Counted from the stretch's first letter, positions 1-7,258 are shown. The stretch: DNA of 7,486 nt from Actinomycetes bacterium (GCA_030603375.1 JAUVXY010000069.1:1-7486), one strand, 5' to 3'. Made by a program: numbers and translations. The notes: generated from the sequence alone by a model not told the origin.

Positions 1-1
1 C

Positions 2-49
2 CAGTATTTGCCTTGCCTCCTCAATATCCAAGCCAACAACATCTGGTGC
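2..49 (-). other. Start of a PASTA repeat at the C-terminal end of the PBP
   Basis: Codons 674-689 of the penicillin-binding protein read APDVVGLDIEEARQIL. This matches the opening strand and helix of PASTA domains, typically PxVvGls.eeA...L. PASTA repeats occur at the C-termini of some class A PBPs and of Stk-type kinases, mainly in Gram-positive bacteria, where they contact cell-wall fragments or beta-lactams. Only the first third or so of the repeat is inside the window, so the number of repeats is unknown. Confidence 0.75.
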
Positions 50-2068
50 TTCTATCTTATTATGTATATTGCATGTCTCTTTAGGCTCATCACCTTTAAT
101 AAAAATTTTATATTCAAGCAAATCTTCAGGACACCAAAAAACAGGCAGAAGCCCTGACTCAGAGCACACTTCAATATCCACCAGTTCTTTGTCAGGCTTA
201 TTAAAATCAGAAATTGGCTTTTCTTCCAGGGCTGACAACATAAATTCTCTCCATACATCAGCAGGATAAGTTCCTCCGACTATTATTCTGTCGTTTATCG
301 GTTCCATGGTTTTGCTTGATTCCGGGTATCCCATCCATACAACTGTTGTAAGTTCCGGAGTATAACCAGCAAACCATGCATCTTTAAAGTCGCTTGTGGT
401 ACCGGTTTTACCGGCCGCCGGCCTGCCAATATTTGCTCCTCTGCCAGTTCCTTCATTTATGACCCTTTGCAGAATTTTAGTAACATAATATGACACTGGC
501 TCTTCCAGTACCCTGTGGTTTGCCTCATTTGCATCAGGGTTGTATTCATATAAAATGTTGCCCTGCGGATCGGTAATTTTTAGTATGCATACGGGCTGAT
601 TATAAAACCCTCCATTAGCTAAGGTAGAAAAAATCTTGCTTATATCAAGCGGAGTTACCCCAATCTCAAGTCCGCCCAGAGCAATAGCCGGGTTGCTTCC
701 AATATCATAAACTTCCATGTTGCTGCATAATTTCTCAACATTTACTGCTCCAACTTTCATAACAAGTTGTGCATATACAACATTCACAGAGTGTATTGTT
801 GCATCTATTACTGACATCTCTTCTCCAAATTTTTGTCCTCCATAATTGTCAACTACCCAATCGGGCCCTTCCTCCATTTCAATTGTAATTGGACCGTTTG
901 GATTAAATTTATTATTTGGAGAGATGTGTTGATTTATGGATTCCATTAAAACCAGTGGTTTAAATACAGAGCCGGGTTGTCTTTTACCCTGAGTAGCTAT
1001 ATTAAATTTGCTCGTGCTGTAATCTTTTCCTCCTATTAAGGCATAGATGTAGCCATTGGCAGGATTTATAGATACAAGTGAGTATGAAGGGCCAATTTCT
1101 TCTGGAAAGACTTTACTAAAAGCATCTTCGGCTTTATTTTGCAAGCTGATATCAAGAGTCGTGTAAATTCTCAGGCCTCCTTTAAATACATCATAATCTG
1201 TAAATTTTTTTTCATAAAGCTGCTGCTTTACAAAATCAATAAAATAAGGTGCAAGCCTGTTGCTGCCGCCGGCAGTATTTACAGCTGGCTTTTTATTTAA
1301 TATTATTGGTTCAGCTAATGCATCAAGATATTTATTGCTGCTGATGAGTTCCTGTTCATACATTAATTTAAGCACAAGATTCCTTCTGCTTCTGGCATAT
1401 TCTAAGTTATTAAATGGAGAATACAGTTCAGGAGCACTTGGGAGACCTGCTAAAAGTGCAGCCTGCGAAAGGGTCAAGTTACTTGCATGAACATCAAAAT
1501 ATATCTGTGAGGCTTTTTCAATTCCATATGCTCCTGACCCAAAATTAATAGTATTTAAATACATTTCTAATATTTTGTCTTTGGTGTAATTCCTTTCTAA
1601 TTGTATGGATATTGCAGCTTCGTTGATTTTTCGTTTAATTGTCTGCTCCGGGCTAAAATAAATATTTTTTACATATTGCTGGGTTATTGTGCTGCCGCCC
1701 TGGACAATATCCCTGTGCCTGATGTCTGCTATTAGCGCACCGATAATTCTTATGTAATCCACTCCCTGATGCTCATAAAATCTCTTATCTTCTATTGACA
1801 CTATTGCGTCTTTTATATTTTGTGACATTTTATTAAACGGGACTATTTCCCTGTTTTCAACTGCGTGGAATTCTGTAATCAAGCTTCCGTCAAGTGCATA
1901 AACTTTAGAAGTTTGGGCGACAGGAGAAGGGGTTAGATCTTCCAGCGATGGCAGAGAATTTATATATATAAATGCAAAAATACCTCCGACAACCAGAACA
2001 AAGCATATTCCAATTACCATTACAGAAATAAAAAATTTTAAGCATCCGCTTTTTATTTTTGCTGCCAT
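2..2068 (-). CDS. Class A penicillin-binding protein (PBP1A family), 3' end beyond the window
   Basis: This is a bifunctional peptidoglycan synthase that polymerises lipid II and cross-links the glycan strands outside the membrane. I translated 689 codons; no stop occurs before the left edge. Residues 12-37 form one membrane anchor. The GT51 glycosyltransferase domain (about 60-235) has E93-D94 in EDKRFYEHQG, GGSTITQQ (124-131) and KRKINE with E150. The transpeptidase domain (about 325-595) has the nucleophile S367 in GSVFK, SVN (427-429) and KTGTT (554-558), so both activities should be intact. A tail follows with C635, C646 and C666 in the pattern usual for this family. From 674 the sequence PDVVGLDIEEARQIL begins a PASTA repeat, which the edge cuts. 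There is no large insertion between the two enzyme domains. The ATG at 2068 is the first possible one, because an in-frame TAA lies three codons upstream. No clear Shine-Dalgarno precedes it. The family is certain; the exact orthologue (mrcA/ponA type) is not. Confidence 0.95.
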   Translation of the reverse strand, partial: MAAKIKSGCLKFFISVMVIGICFVLVVGGIFAFIYINSLPSLEDLTPSPVAQTSKVYALDGSLITEFHAVENREIVPFNKMSQNIKDAIVSIEDKRFYEHQGVDYIRIIGALIADIRHRDIVQGGSTITQQYVKNIYFSPEQTIKRKINEAAISIQLERNYTKDKILEMYLNTINFGSGAYGIEKASQIYFDVHASNLTLSQAALLAGLPSAPELYSPFNNLEYARSRRNLVLKLMYEQELISSNKYLDALAEPIILNKKPAVNTAGGSNRLAPYFIDFVKQQLYEKKFTDYDVFKGGLRIYTTLDISLQNKAEDAFSKVFPEEIGPSYSLVSINPANGYIYALIGGKDYSTSKFNIATQGKRQPGSVFKPLVLMESINQHISPNNKFNPNGPITIEMEEGPDWVVDNYGGQKFGEEMSVIDATIHSVNVVYAQLVMKVGAVNVEKLCSNMEVYDIGSNPAIALGGLEIGVTPLDISKIFSTLANGGFYNQPVCILKITDPQGNILYEYNPDANEANHRVLEEPVSYYVTKILQRVINEGTGRGANIGRPAAGKTGTTSDFKDAWFAGYTPELTTVVWMGYPESSKTMEPINDRIIVGGTYPADVWREFMLSALEEKPISDFNKPDKELVDIEVCSESGLLPVFWCPEDLLEYKIFIKGDEPKETCNIHNKIEAPDVVGLDIEEARQIL

Positions 2069-2148
2069 AATGATTTAATAATATATAATATTAATTTAAA
2101 ATTTCAAGCTAAAAAGCTAAAAATGCCATAAAATTACACTTTTTCTAG

Positions 2149-2176
2149 TTTATAGTAACACTTTTATGAAAGTAAA
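2149..2176 (-). promoter_or_regulatory. Candidate sigma-70-type promoter for the PBP gene
   Basis: On the minus strand a -35-like TTTACT (2176-2171) is followed after 16 bases by a -10-like TATAAA (2154-2149). These match the consensus at 4 of 6 and 5 of 6 positions. Transcription would start about 70-75 bases before the PBP start codon. A perfect TTGACA lies further upstream (2266-2261) but has no good -10 box at normal spacing. In DNA this AT-rich such matches arise easily by chance, so this is tentative. Confidence 0.3.
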
Positions 2177-2248
2177 ATTACAATTTCAGATTGTATATTA
2201 GTTAAAAATGGATTTAAATTTTTCCAGTATTCTCCCTTATTTTTATGT

Positions 2249-2278
2249 TTGCGTAATATATGTCAATAGCTATATAAT
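2249..2278 (+). promoter_or_regulatory. Alternative upstream promoter candidate for the sensor gene
   Basis: A perfect -10 box TATAAT (2273-2278) lies 18 bases after a weak -35-like TTGCGT (2249-2254). It would give a leader of about 110 bases before the sensor gene. It competes with the better-balanced candidate at 2317-2346. Both could be used, or neither. Confidence 0.25.
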
Positions 2279-2316
2279 ATAGTTAAGTTTATTGTAAAAG
2301 TTATTATTTTTTAAAC

Positions 2317-2346
2317 TTGAGCACTCAATCCAGCATTAAAGATAAT
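2317..2346 (+). promoter_or_regulatory. Candidate promoter of the c-di-GMP sensor gene, with inverted repeat over the -35 box
   Basis: TTGAGC (2317-2322, 4 of 6 consensus) and GATAAT (2341-2346, 5 of 6) are separated by 18 bases. This places a start site roughly 40 bases before the ATG at 2393. The -35 box is the left part of an inverted repeat TTGAG-CA-CTCAA (2317-2328), which could be a binding site for a regulator. Position and spacing are reasonable, but no experimental or comparative support is available from one sequence. Confidence 0.35.
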
Positions 2347-2392
2347 CGCTAATTTGATGGGATATTTTAAACTATAAAGGTTGGGAAGTAAA

Positions 2393-5365
2393 ATGATGGC
2401 TTCATACCAATATACTCCATATATCATACCACTGCTTTCAGGAGGTGTAATTTCAGTTATTGCAGCTTTCTTCTTATTGAAATATAAACCTACGCTGAAT
2501 CGCAGGACTGGCGCAGTACTTTTTATAGGAGGTGCAATATGGATGTTTGCGGTTGTATTTGAATTAATAAATACTGACTCGGAAACAATAATTTTTTGGA
2601 GTAAAATAGAATACATAGGTGTAGTTATTGTACCAGTCACTTTTTTTATTACTACCATATTATACACTGGATATGAAAAGTGGATTACGCGAAAAAGGGT
2701 AATTCTACTTAGTGTTATACCTTTTATAACATTAGTTTTGTCATCTACAAATGAATTACATGGTTTAATCTGGAGTAATTTAACACTAATCACTGTTGAT
2801 TTTGGAACTGCAATGTTTTATGAGTATGGAGCATGTTTTTGGTTGTATATAGCATATTCATACATACTGCTTATAATTAGTTTTGTTATCCTTATACGTT
2901 CATTAATTAACAGTTTTAGGTTCTTTCGCTGGCAATCTATTGCTATGATTACTACTTTAACTATTTGCTGGCTGGCAAATATATTATATGTATTTAAGTT
3001 AGATTTCTTTGCTGATTTTGATACAACACCTATAGCGTTTTCTATAAGTAGTCTTGTGCTTATATTTGGTATCTCACGTTTGAAGATGGGTGATATTACA
3101 CCAGTTGCTCGTGAAACTATTGTTGAAAATATGAAAGATGCCATTATTGTATCGGATGATAGGAATCGTATTATATATCTTAATAATATAGCTAATAACT
3201 TATTTAAAAATAATAAAAAAAGTAGTGGAGGGCTTATTGGCCGTTATATAAGTGAGATACTGCCTGATTGCTCAGGTTATTTTGAGAATACTTTTAATAG
3301 TCCTGAGATTGTAGGCGATATAATATTCGTTAAAAATGGGCAAAAAAGAAATTATAATATACAAATAAATCCTATTATGTATAATGCTTGCGGGAAACCT
3401 TCAGGCAAAGTAGTTGTTATTAGAGATATTACTAATCGGAAAATAATAGAAAAGAATTTAAAACGTAGAATTGAATTTGAAAAGCTCACTGCAACTCTAT
3501 CAACAAACTTCATAAATATAGGAATAAATGATATTGATGATGAAATAGATAATGCACTAAAGAAAATTGGAAAATTTGCTGGTGCTGATCGCAGTTATGT
3601 ATTTCTTCTTACCAATGACAGGAAAAAGATGAGTAATACACACAAGTGGTGTTCTGAAGGAATTGAACCGCAGATTGACAGACTAAAAGAAATGCCTGTT
3701 GAGACTTTACCATGGTGGATGGAAAAGCTTAACAGGCTGGAGATGATACATATCCCTCGTGTCTCAGACCTTCCGTCTAAAGCAAATTCTGAAAAGGAAA
3801 TTTTACAATCGCAAAATATTAAATCATTAATCGTTGTTCCTATTGTACATAGCAGGTCTCTGATCGGGTTTTTAGGATTTGATTTAGTACGAGAAGAGAA
3901 TATATGGGAAAAAGAAATAATTGTACCGCTAAAAATAATAGGAGATATTTTTGCTAATGTGTTAGAGCGAAAGCGAACAGAAAAAGCTCTAATACAGAGC
4001 GAAGGACGTTACAGGTTACTTTTTAAAAACTCAATTGATGGAATATATAAGAGCACCTTAAGTGGGAATTATATTGATGTAAATCCTGCGCTTGTAAAAA
4101 TGCTGGGCTATAGCAGCAAAGATGAACTGCTTTCTATAAATATACCAAATCAGCTGTACCTTTCTAAAAAAGATAGGCCTCCTCCTGATAAAAGAGAAAG
4201 ACCTTTCGAAGCTCGCTTTAAGAAAAAAGATGGAAGTAAAATTTGGGCAGAGGTAAGCTCAATGGTAATTTATGATGAAGCAGGCAATCCTTCTGGTTAT
4301 GAGGGCACAGTAAGAGATATAACCAGAAGAAAAGAAGCAGAAAAAAAAATAAAATACATGACTTTTCACAATAGTTTAACTGATTTGTATAACCGGGATT
4401 ACTTTGAAGAAGAACTAAAAAGGCTTGATACTGAAAGGCAACTGCCGCTGAGCCTTATTGTTGGGGATGTGGACATGTTAAAATTAGTTAATGATATCTT
4501 TGGTCATAATGAAGGGGACAAACTGCTTAAAAAAATATCTAAAATAATTAAGGATTGCTGCAGGGAGGAGGATATTATTGCCAGATGGGGTGGAGACGAA
4601 TTTTTTATAATTCTTCCAAAAACAAATGGAAAAGCTGTATTGAAAATAGTTAAGAGGATAAGAAATAATTGTGCTAAAGATAAAACATTTATTGTACCGC
4701 TAAGTGTGTCTCTTGGATTCTCAGTTAAAAATAATGTATTGCAGAATGTTCAAGAGAAAATAATTGAAGCTGAAGATAAAATGTATAATGAAAAATTATT
4801 TGCAAAAAGGAGTGCCAATGGTCATGAATTACAATTGCTTAAAAACGCTGTCCTAAAAAAGGGATTTGAAACCAAAGAGCATATGACATGTATTCAAAAT
4901 CTAGCATTCAAAACTGGGACAGAACTGGGTTTAGACAGTGTTAAATTGGATAAACTGGTACTTCTTACAATTTTTAGAAATATTGGTAAACTGACAATAC
5001 CAGGTAAAAAACTTAACAAAGAAAGCAGGCTTACAAAAAAAGAATTGGGTATTATAAAAAATTATCCGGAAAAAGGTTATAGAATTGCCATGTTATTTCC
5101 TGAGACTGCTGGCATAGCCGAGTATATTTTATATCAACATGAAAGGTGGGACGGGACCGGTTATCCCGGAAAATTAAAAGGAAAAGAAATACCGCTTCTC
5201 TCACGTATAATAGCAATCATAGATGCATATGATGTCATGGTCTACAATAGACTAGATAAAGAGACTGCAGGCAAAAAAGAAGCTATTGAAGAATTAAAAA
5301 GGTGCTCTGGAACTCAATTTGATCCAAAATTGGTAGAGAAATTTATTCAAGTTTTAGAGAATTAA
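2393..5365 (+). CDS. 7TM-PAS-GAF-PAS-GGDEF-HD-GYP membrane sensor, predicted diguanylate cyclase with degenerate HD-GYP domain
   Basis: This is a 990-residue membrane signalling protein predicted to make c-di-GMP from two GTP. Residues 6-228 carry seven hydrophobic segments matching the N-terminal 7TM region of histidine kinases (EYIGVVIVPVTFF, STNELHGLIW). A PAS domain (about 240-350), a GAF domain (about 360-525), a second PAS domain (about 535-645) and GGDEF (about 655-805) follow. The cyclase site is complete: D692, N700, D709 and GGDEF at 733-737. The inhibitory I-site RxxD is R724/D727. The C-terminal HD-GYP domain (about 820-990) keeps E826, H830, K866, H916, D944 and GTGYP, but the HD pair is R862-N863, the next histidine is Y891, and the first of the paired histidines is Q915. 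Phosphodiesterase activity is therefore doubtful. I chose ATG 2393 (ATG 2396 is equally possible) over a TTG at 2381, which abuts AAAGG and leaves no Shine-Dalgarno spacing. The signal sensed is unknown. Confidence 0.93.
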   Translation: MMASYQYTPYIIPLLSGGVISVIAAFFLLKYKPTLNRRTGAVLFIGGAIWMFAVVFELINTDSETIIFWSKIEYIGVVIVPVTFFITTILYTGYEKWITRKRVILLSVIPFITLVLSSTNELHGLIWSNLTLITVDFGTAMFYEYGACFWLYIAYSYILLIISFVILIRSLINSFRFFRWQSIAMITTLTICWLANILYVFKLDFFADFDTTPIAFSISSLVLIFGISRLKMGDITPVARETIVENMKDAIIVSDDRNRIIYLNNIANNLFKNNKKSSGGLIGRYISEILPDCSGYFENTFNSPEIVGDIIFVKNGQKRNYNIQINPIMYNACGKPSGKVVVIRDITNRKIIEKNLKRRIEFEKLTATLSTNFINIGINDIDDEIDNALKKIGKFAGADRSYVFLLTNDRKKMSNTHKWCSEGIEPQIDRLKEMPVETLPWWMEKLNRLEMIHIPRVSDLPSKANSEKEILQSQNIKSLIVVPIVHSRSLIGFLGFDLVREENIWEKEIIVPLKIIGDIFANVLERKRTEKALIQSEGRYRLLFKNSIDGIYKSTLSGNYIDVNPALVKMLGYSSKDELLSINIPNQLYLSKKDRPPPDKRERPFEARFKKKDGSKIWAEVSSMVIYDEAGNPSGYEGTVRDITRRKEAEKKIKYMTFHNSLTDLYNRDYFEEELKRLDTERQLPLSLIVGDVDMLKLVNDIFGHNEGDKLLKKISKIIKDCCREEDIIARWGGDEFFIILPKTNGKAVLKIVKRIRNNCAKDKTFIVPLSVSLGFSVKNNVLQNVQEKIIEAEDKMYNEKLFAKRSANGHELQLLKNAVLKKGFETKEHMTCIQNLAFKTGTELGLDSVKLDKLVLLTIFRNIGKLTIPGKKLNKESRLTKKELGIIKNYPEKGYRIAMLFPETAGIAEYILYQHERWDGTGYPGKLKGKEIPLLSRIIAIIDAYDVMVYNRLDKETAGKKEAIEELKRCSGTQFDPKLVEKFIQVLEN

Positions 5366-5369
5366 AAAA

Positions 5370-5382
5370 TTTGTGTCACAAA
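5370..5382. repeat. Short perfect inverted repeat TTTGTGTCACAAA
   Basis: Two 6-base arms flank one central base, starting 5 bases after the stop codon of the sensor gene. It is followed at once by the 8-base palindrome GCTATAGC (5383-5390). The arms are too short, and there is no following T-run, so it is not an obvious terminator. It could be a protein-binding site upstream of tyrS, or chance. Confidence 0.35.
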
Positions 5383-5443
5383 GCTATAGCCAATATATTT
5401 GTAAAACCCTAACGATTAAACCTTTAAATACATTTTTGCAATC

Positions 5444-5470
5444 TTGCGCTGTATTTCATTTTTGTATAAA
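5444..5470 (+). promoter_or_regulatory. Weak promoter candidate for tyrS
   Basis: TTGCGC (5444-5449) and TATAAA (5465-5470) are spaced by 15 bases, shorter than the preferred 17. A second -35-like TTGCAA (5436-5441) is too far away at 23 bases. A start here would give a leader of about 75 bases. That is too short for a classical T-box, and no T-box sequence is seen between the two genes. Confidence 0.25.
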
Positions 5471-5537
5471 TAGACATATATATGCTTGCTGTGTTAATAT
5501 TTAGTTCAAGTTTTCAGAGCTTATTGTCAACTGTTTT

Positions 5538-5543
5538 AGAAGG
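5538..5543 (+). promoter_or_regulatory. Ribosome binding site of tyrS
   Basis: AGAAGG lies 8 bases before the ATG at 5552, a near-ideal Shine-Dalgarno match and spacing. It supports that start for the synthetase. It is the clearest ribosome binding site in the window. Confidence 0.8.
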
Positions 5544-5551
5544 TCAAAAAT

Positions 5552-6787
5552 ATGGAAAAAAACCTGCAGAAGCAACTGGATGCAATACTGGGAGGAACCG
5601 AGGATGTTCTGCTGCTGGATGAGTTAAAAAGTATATTGGGCAAGTCAATAAAAGAAGACATGCCGCTAAATGTAAAATTAGGGCTGGATCCTACTGCTCC
5701 TGACATTCATTTAGGGCATACTGTAGTTTTAAAAAAGCTGCGTAATTTCCAGGACCTGGGTCACAGGGCTATCTTAATAATTGGTGACTATACGGCCAGA
5801 GTTGGTGATCCTTCCGGAAGATCGGTTCTTCGTCCAAAATTATCACCTGAAGCTATAGAAAAAAATGCTAAAACCTATATGAAGCAGGCATTTAAAATAC
5901 TTGACCCTGACAAAACAGATGTGATTAAGAATTCAAAATGGCTTCAACCTTTGAAACTTGAAGATATATTAAATTTAACCTCTAAGTTTACAGTTGCAAG
6001 AATGCTGGAAAGAGATGATTTTAAAAAGAGGTTTAAAGGGAATGTTTCTATAGCAATAATGGAATTTATGTACCCAATAATGCAGGCATATGATTCAGTT
6101 GCAATAAATGCTGATGTTGAACTTGGCGGGACAGATCAAAGATTTAATTTGCTGATGGGCAGGGAATTGCAAAAAGAGTTTTCACAACGTCCGCAGATTG
6201 CTATAACAATGCCAATACTTACAGGGACAGACGGTGTTAATAAAATGAGCAAAAGTTTGGGAAATTACATTGGAGTTGACGAGCAGCCTGAAGAAATCTT
6301 TGGAAAAGTTATGTCTATCCCGGATAATATTATGATTGATTATTTTAAACTTCTTACAAGGTTGGATAAAAAAGAAATTGATGAGATTGAAGATAATATT
6401 AAGAATCAAAAATTAAACCCTTCAATAGCAAAAAGAAAACTTGCGAAATTAATAATAGAAATTCTGTATAGTAAAAATGATGCTGTAAAAGCGGAAGAGT
6501 ATTTTGATATAATATTTAAGCAGAAGGATATTCCTGATAATGTTGATGAGCATATTCTAAGTAAAAAAGATTTACAGGGGAAGCGGTTATGGGTAGTAAA
6601 ATTACTGGTAGACAGCGGTCTTGCAAAGTCCAATGGTGAAGGAAGGAGACTGGTAAGCCAGGGCGCAGTTAAGGTTGATGGCAAGAAAGTGGATAACCCT
6701 GATTATGAATGGGACTTAGAATATATCAATAATAAGATAATTCAAAAAGGGAAAAGACATTTTAGAAAAATTATTATAAAAAATTAA
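5552..6787 (+). CDS. tyrS: Tyrosyl-tRNA synthetase (TyrZ type)
   Basis: This cytoplasmic class I synthetase charges tRNA-Tyr with tyrosine using ATP. The 411 residues are normal for the TyrZ branch. The N-terminal Rossmann domain has VKLGLDPTAPDIHLGH, with the HIGH-equivalent HLGH at 53-56, then IGDYTARVGDPSGRS (77-91), the tyrosine/ATP pocket stretch YPIMQAYD (174-181), GGTDQ (192-196) and KMSKS (231-235). A C-terminal S4-type RNA-binding domain (about 346-411) contains GEGRRLVSQGAVKVDGKKV. No catalytic motif is missing. The wording of the motifs fits the type found in Bacillus TyrZ, Thermus and Haemophilus better than the main B. subtilis TyrS. It follows the sensor gene by 186 bases and probably has its own promoter. 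The next gene starts 6 bases after its stop, so the two are likely co-transcribed. No T-box leader is visible. Confidence 0.97.
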   Translation: MEKNLQKQLDAILGGTEDVLLLDELKSILGKSIKEDMPLNVKLGLDPTAPDIHLGHTVVLKKLRNFQDLGHRAILIIGDYTARVGDPSGRSVLRPKLSPEAIEKNAKTYMKQAFKILDPDKTDVIKNSKWLQPLKLEDILNLTSKFTVARMLERDDFKKRFKGNVSIAIMEFMYPIMQAYDSVAINADVELGGTDQRFNLLMGRELQKEFSQRPQIAITMPILTGTDGVNKMSKSLGNYIGVDEQPEEIFGKVMSIPDNIMIDYFKLLTRLDKKEIDEIEDNIKNQKLNPSIAKRKLAKLIIEILYSKNDAVKAEEYFDIIFKQKDIPDNVDEHILSKKDLQGKRLWVVKLLVDSGLAKSNGEGRRLVSQGAVKVDGKKVDNPDYEWDLEYINNKIIQKGKRHFRKIIIKN

Positions 6788-6793
6788 AAGAAT

Positions 6794-7255
6794 ATGGTGA
6801 AGCCAAGAAAAAAGAGAAATGTACTTTATCCTCCAAGGATATTGTATTTTAAACCTCAGGGAATTCCTGTAAAAAATTTGAGCAGCGTAACTTTGACTGT
6901 AGATGAATATGAAGCAATAAGACTGGCTGACCATAAAAAATTGAAACAGGAAGATGCTGCAAAGAAAATGAATATATCGAGGCCAACATTTACACGGCTC
7001 ATAAATAGTGCCAGGAAGAAGACTGCTGAAGCCATAATAGACGGGAAAGCTATAAAAATAGAAGGGGGAAGCTTTATATTTTTAAAAAACAGAATTAGAT
7101 GCCTGAGATGTGGAAATGTTTGGGACGCTAAAATAGCGCCAGCTTCCAACCTAACTTGTCCGAACTGCTATGGCAATAAATTAGAAGATGTCGGAAACAA
7201 ACTTTCCAGGGGAATACCCGGGGGCAGCAGGAGAAGACGCGGCAGAAATTGGTAG
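6794..7255 (+). CDS. DUF134 (UPF0251) family helix-turn-helix protein with C-terminal zinc ribbon
   Basis: This 153-residue protein is probably a DNA-binding regulator of unknown target. The N-terminal part has the hallmarks of DUF134: basic KPRKKR (3-8), a P-R-x-x-x-FKPQGIP stretch (14-25), LTVDEYEAIRLAD (34-46) and a sigma-70-region-4-like helix-turn-helix (about 48-75) in which KQEDAAKKMNISRPTFTRLI is the core. GKAIKIEGG (84-92) is also family-typical. C103-x2-C106 and C122-x2-C125 form a four-cysteine knuckle expected to bind zinc. The tail is glycine/arginine-rich (SRRRRGRNW). The ATG sits 6 bases after the tyrS stop with only a weak purine run (AAAAG) before it, which suggests translational coupling. 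Membership of DUF134 is secure from the motifs. Function is inferred from the fold only, and nothing here links it biochemically to tyrosine. Confidence 0.85.
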   Translation: MVKPRKKRNVLYPPRILYFKPQGIPVKNLSSVTLTVDEYEAIRLADHKKLKQEDAAKKMNISRPTFTRLINSARKKTAEAIIDGKAIKIEGGSFIFLKNRIRCLRCGNVWDAKIAPASNLTCPNCYGNKLEDVGNKLSRGIPGGSRRRRGRNW

Positions 7256-7258
7256 CTG

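Larger units (their letters stand above)
2069..2392. other. Divergent intergenic region, no gene seen
   Basis: These 324 AT-rich bases separate the minus-strand PBP gene from the plus-strand c-di-GMP sensor gene and must hold the promoters of both. I see no convincing small ORF, RNA gene or riboswitch. Items inside are promoter-like boxes for each strand (entered separately), a short inverted repeat TTGAGCACTCAA at 2317-2328, and a tandem AGCTAAAA direct repeat at about 2108-2123. Stops are frequent in all frames, as expected for non-coding AT-rich DNA. Confidence 0.7.

Noticed and set aside
1260..1490. 76-codon plus-strand open frame
   Set aside because: It overlaps the minus-strand PBP gene, where the frame encodes the region between the GT51 and transpeptidase domains; shadow.
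2100..2125. AGCTAAAA direct repeat as a regulatory iteron
   Set aside because: Only two copies exist, within very AT-rich DNA, and it is not placed like a known operator; likely chance.
2381..2392. TTG start for the sensor gene, adding MGSK
   Set aside because: The purine run AAAGG directly abuts the TTG and leaves no spacing, whereas two ATGs at 2393 and 2396 are available with GGGAAG and AAAGG upstream.
2311..2793. 160-codon open frame on the minus strand
   Set aside because: It lies antisense to the well-supported 7TM coding region, has no recognisable motif, and is explained as a shadow of that gene in AT-rich DNA.
2818..3144. 108-codon minus-strand open frame
   Set aside because: It is antisense to the same sensor gene with no family resemblance; another shadow.
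5370..5382. TTTGTGTCACAAA as a Rex or CRP/FNR operator
   Set aside because: The Rex and CRP/FNR consensus sites need a spacer of several bases between half-sites; here the arms are joined by one base, so neither can be claimed.
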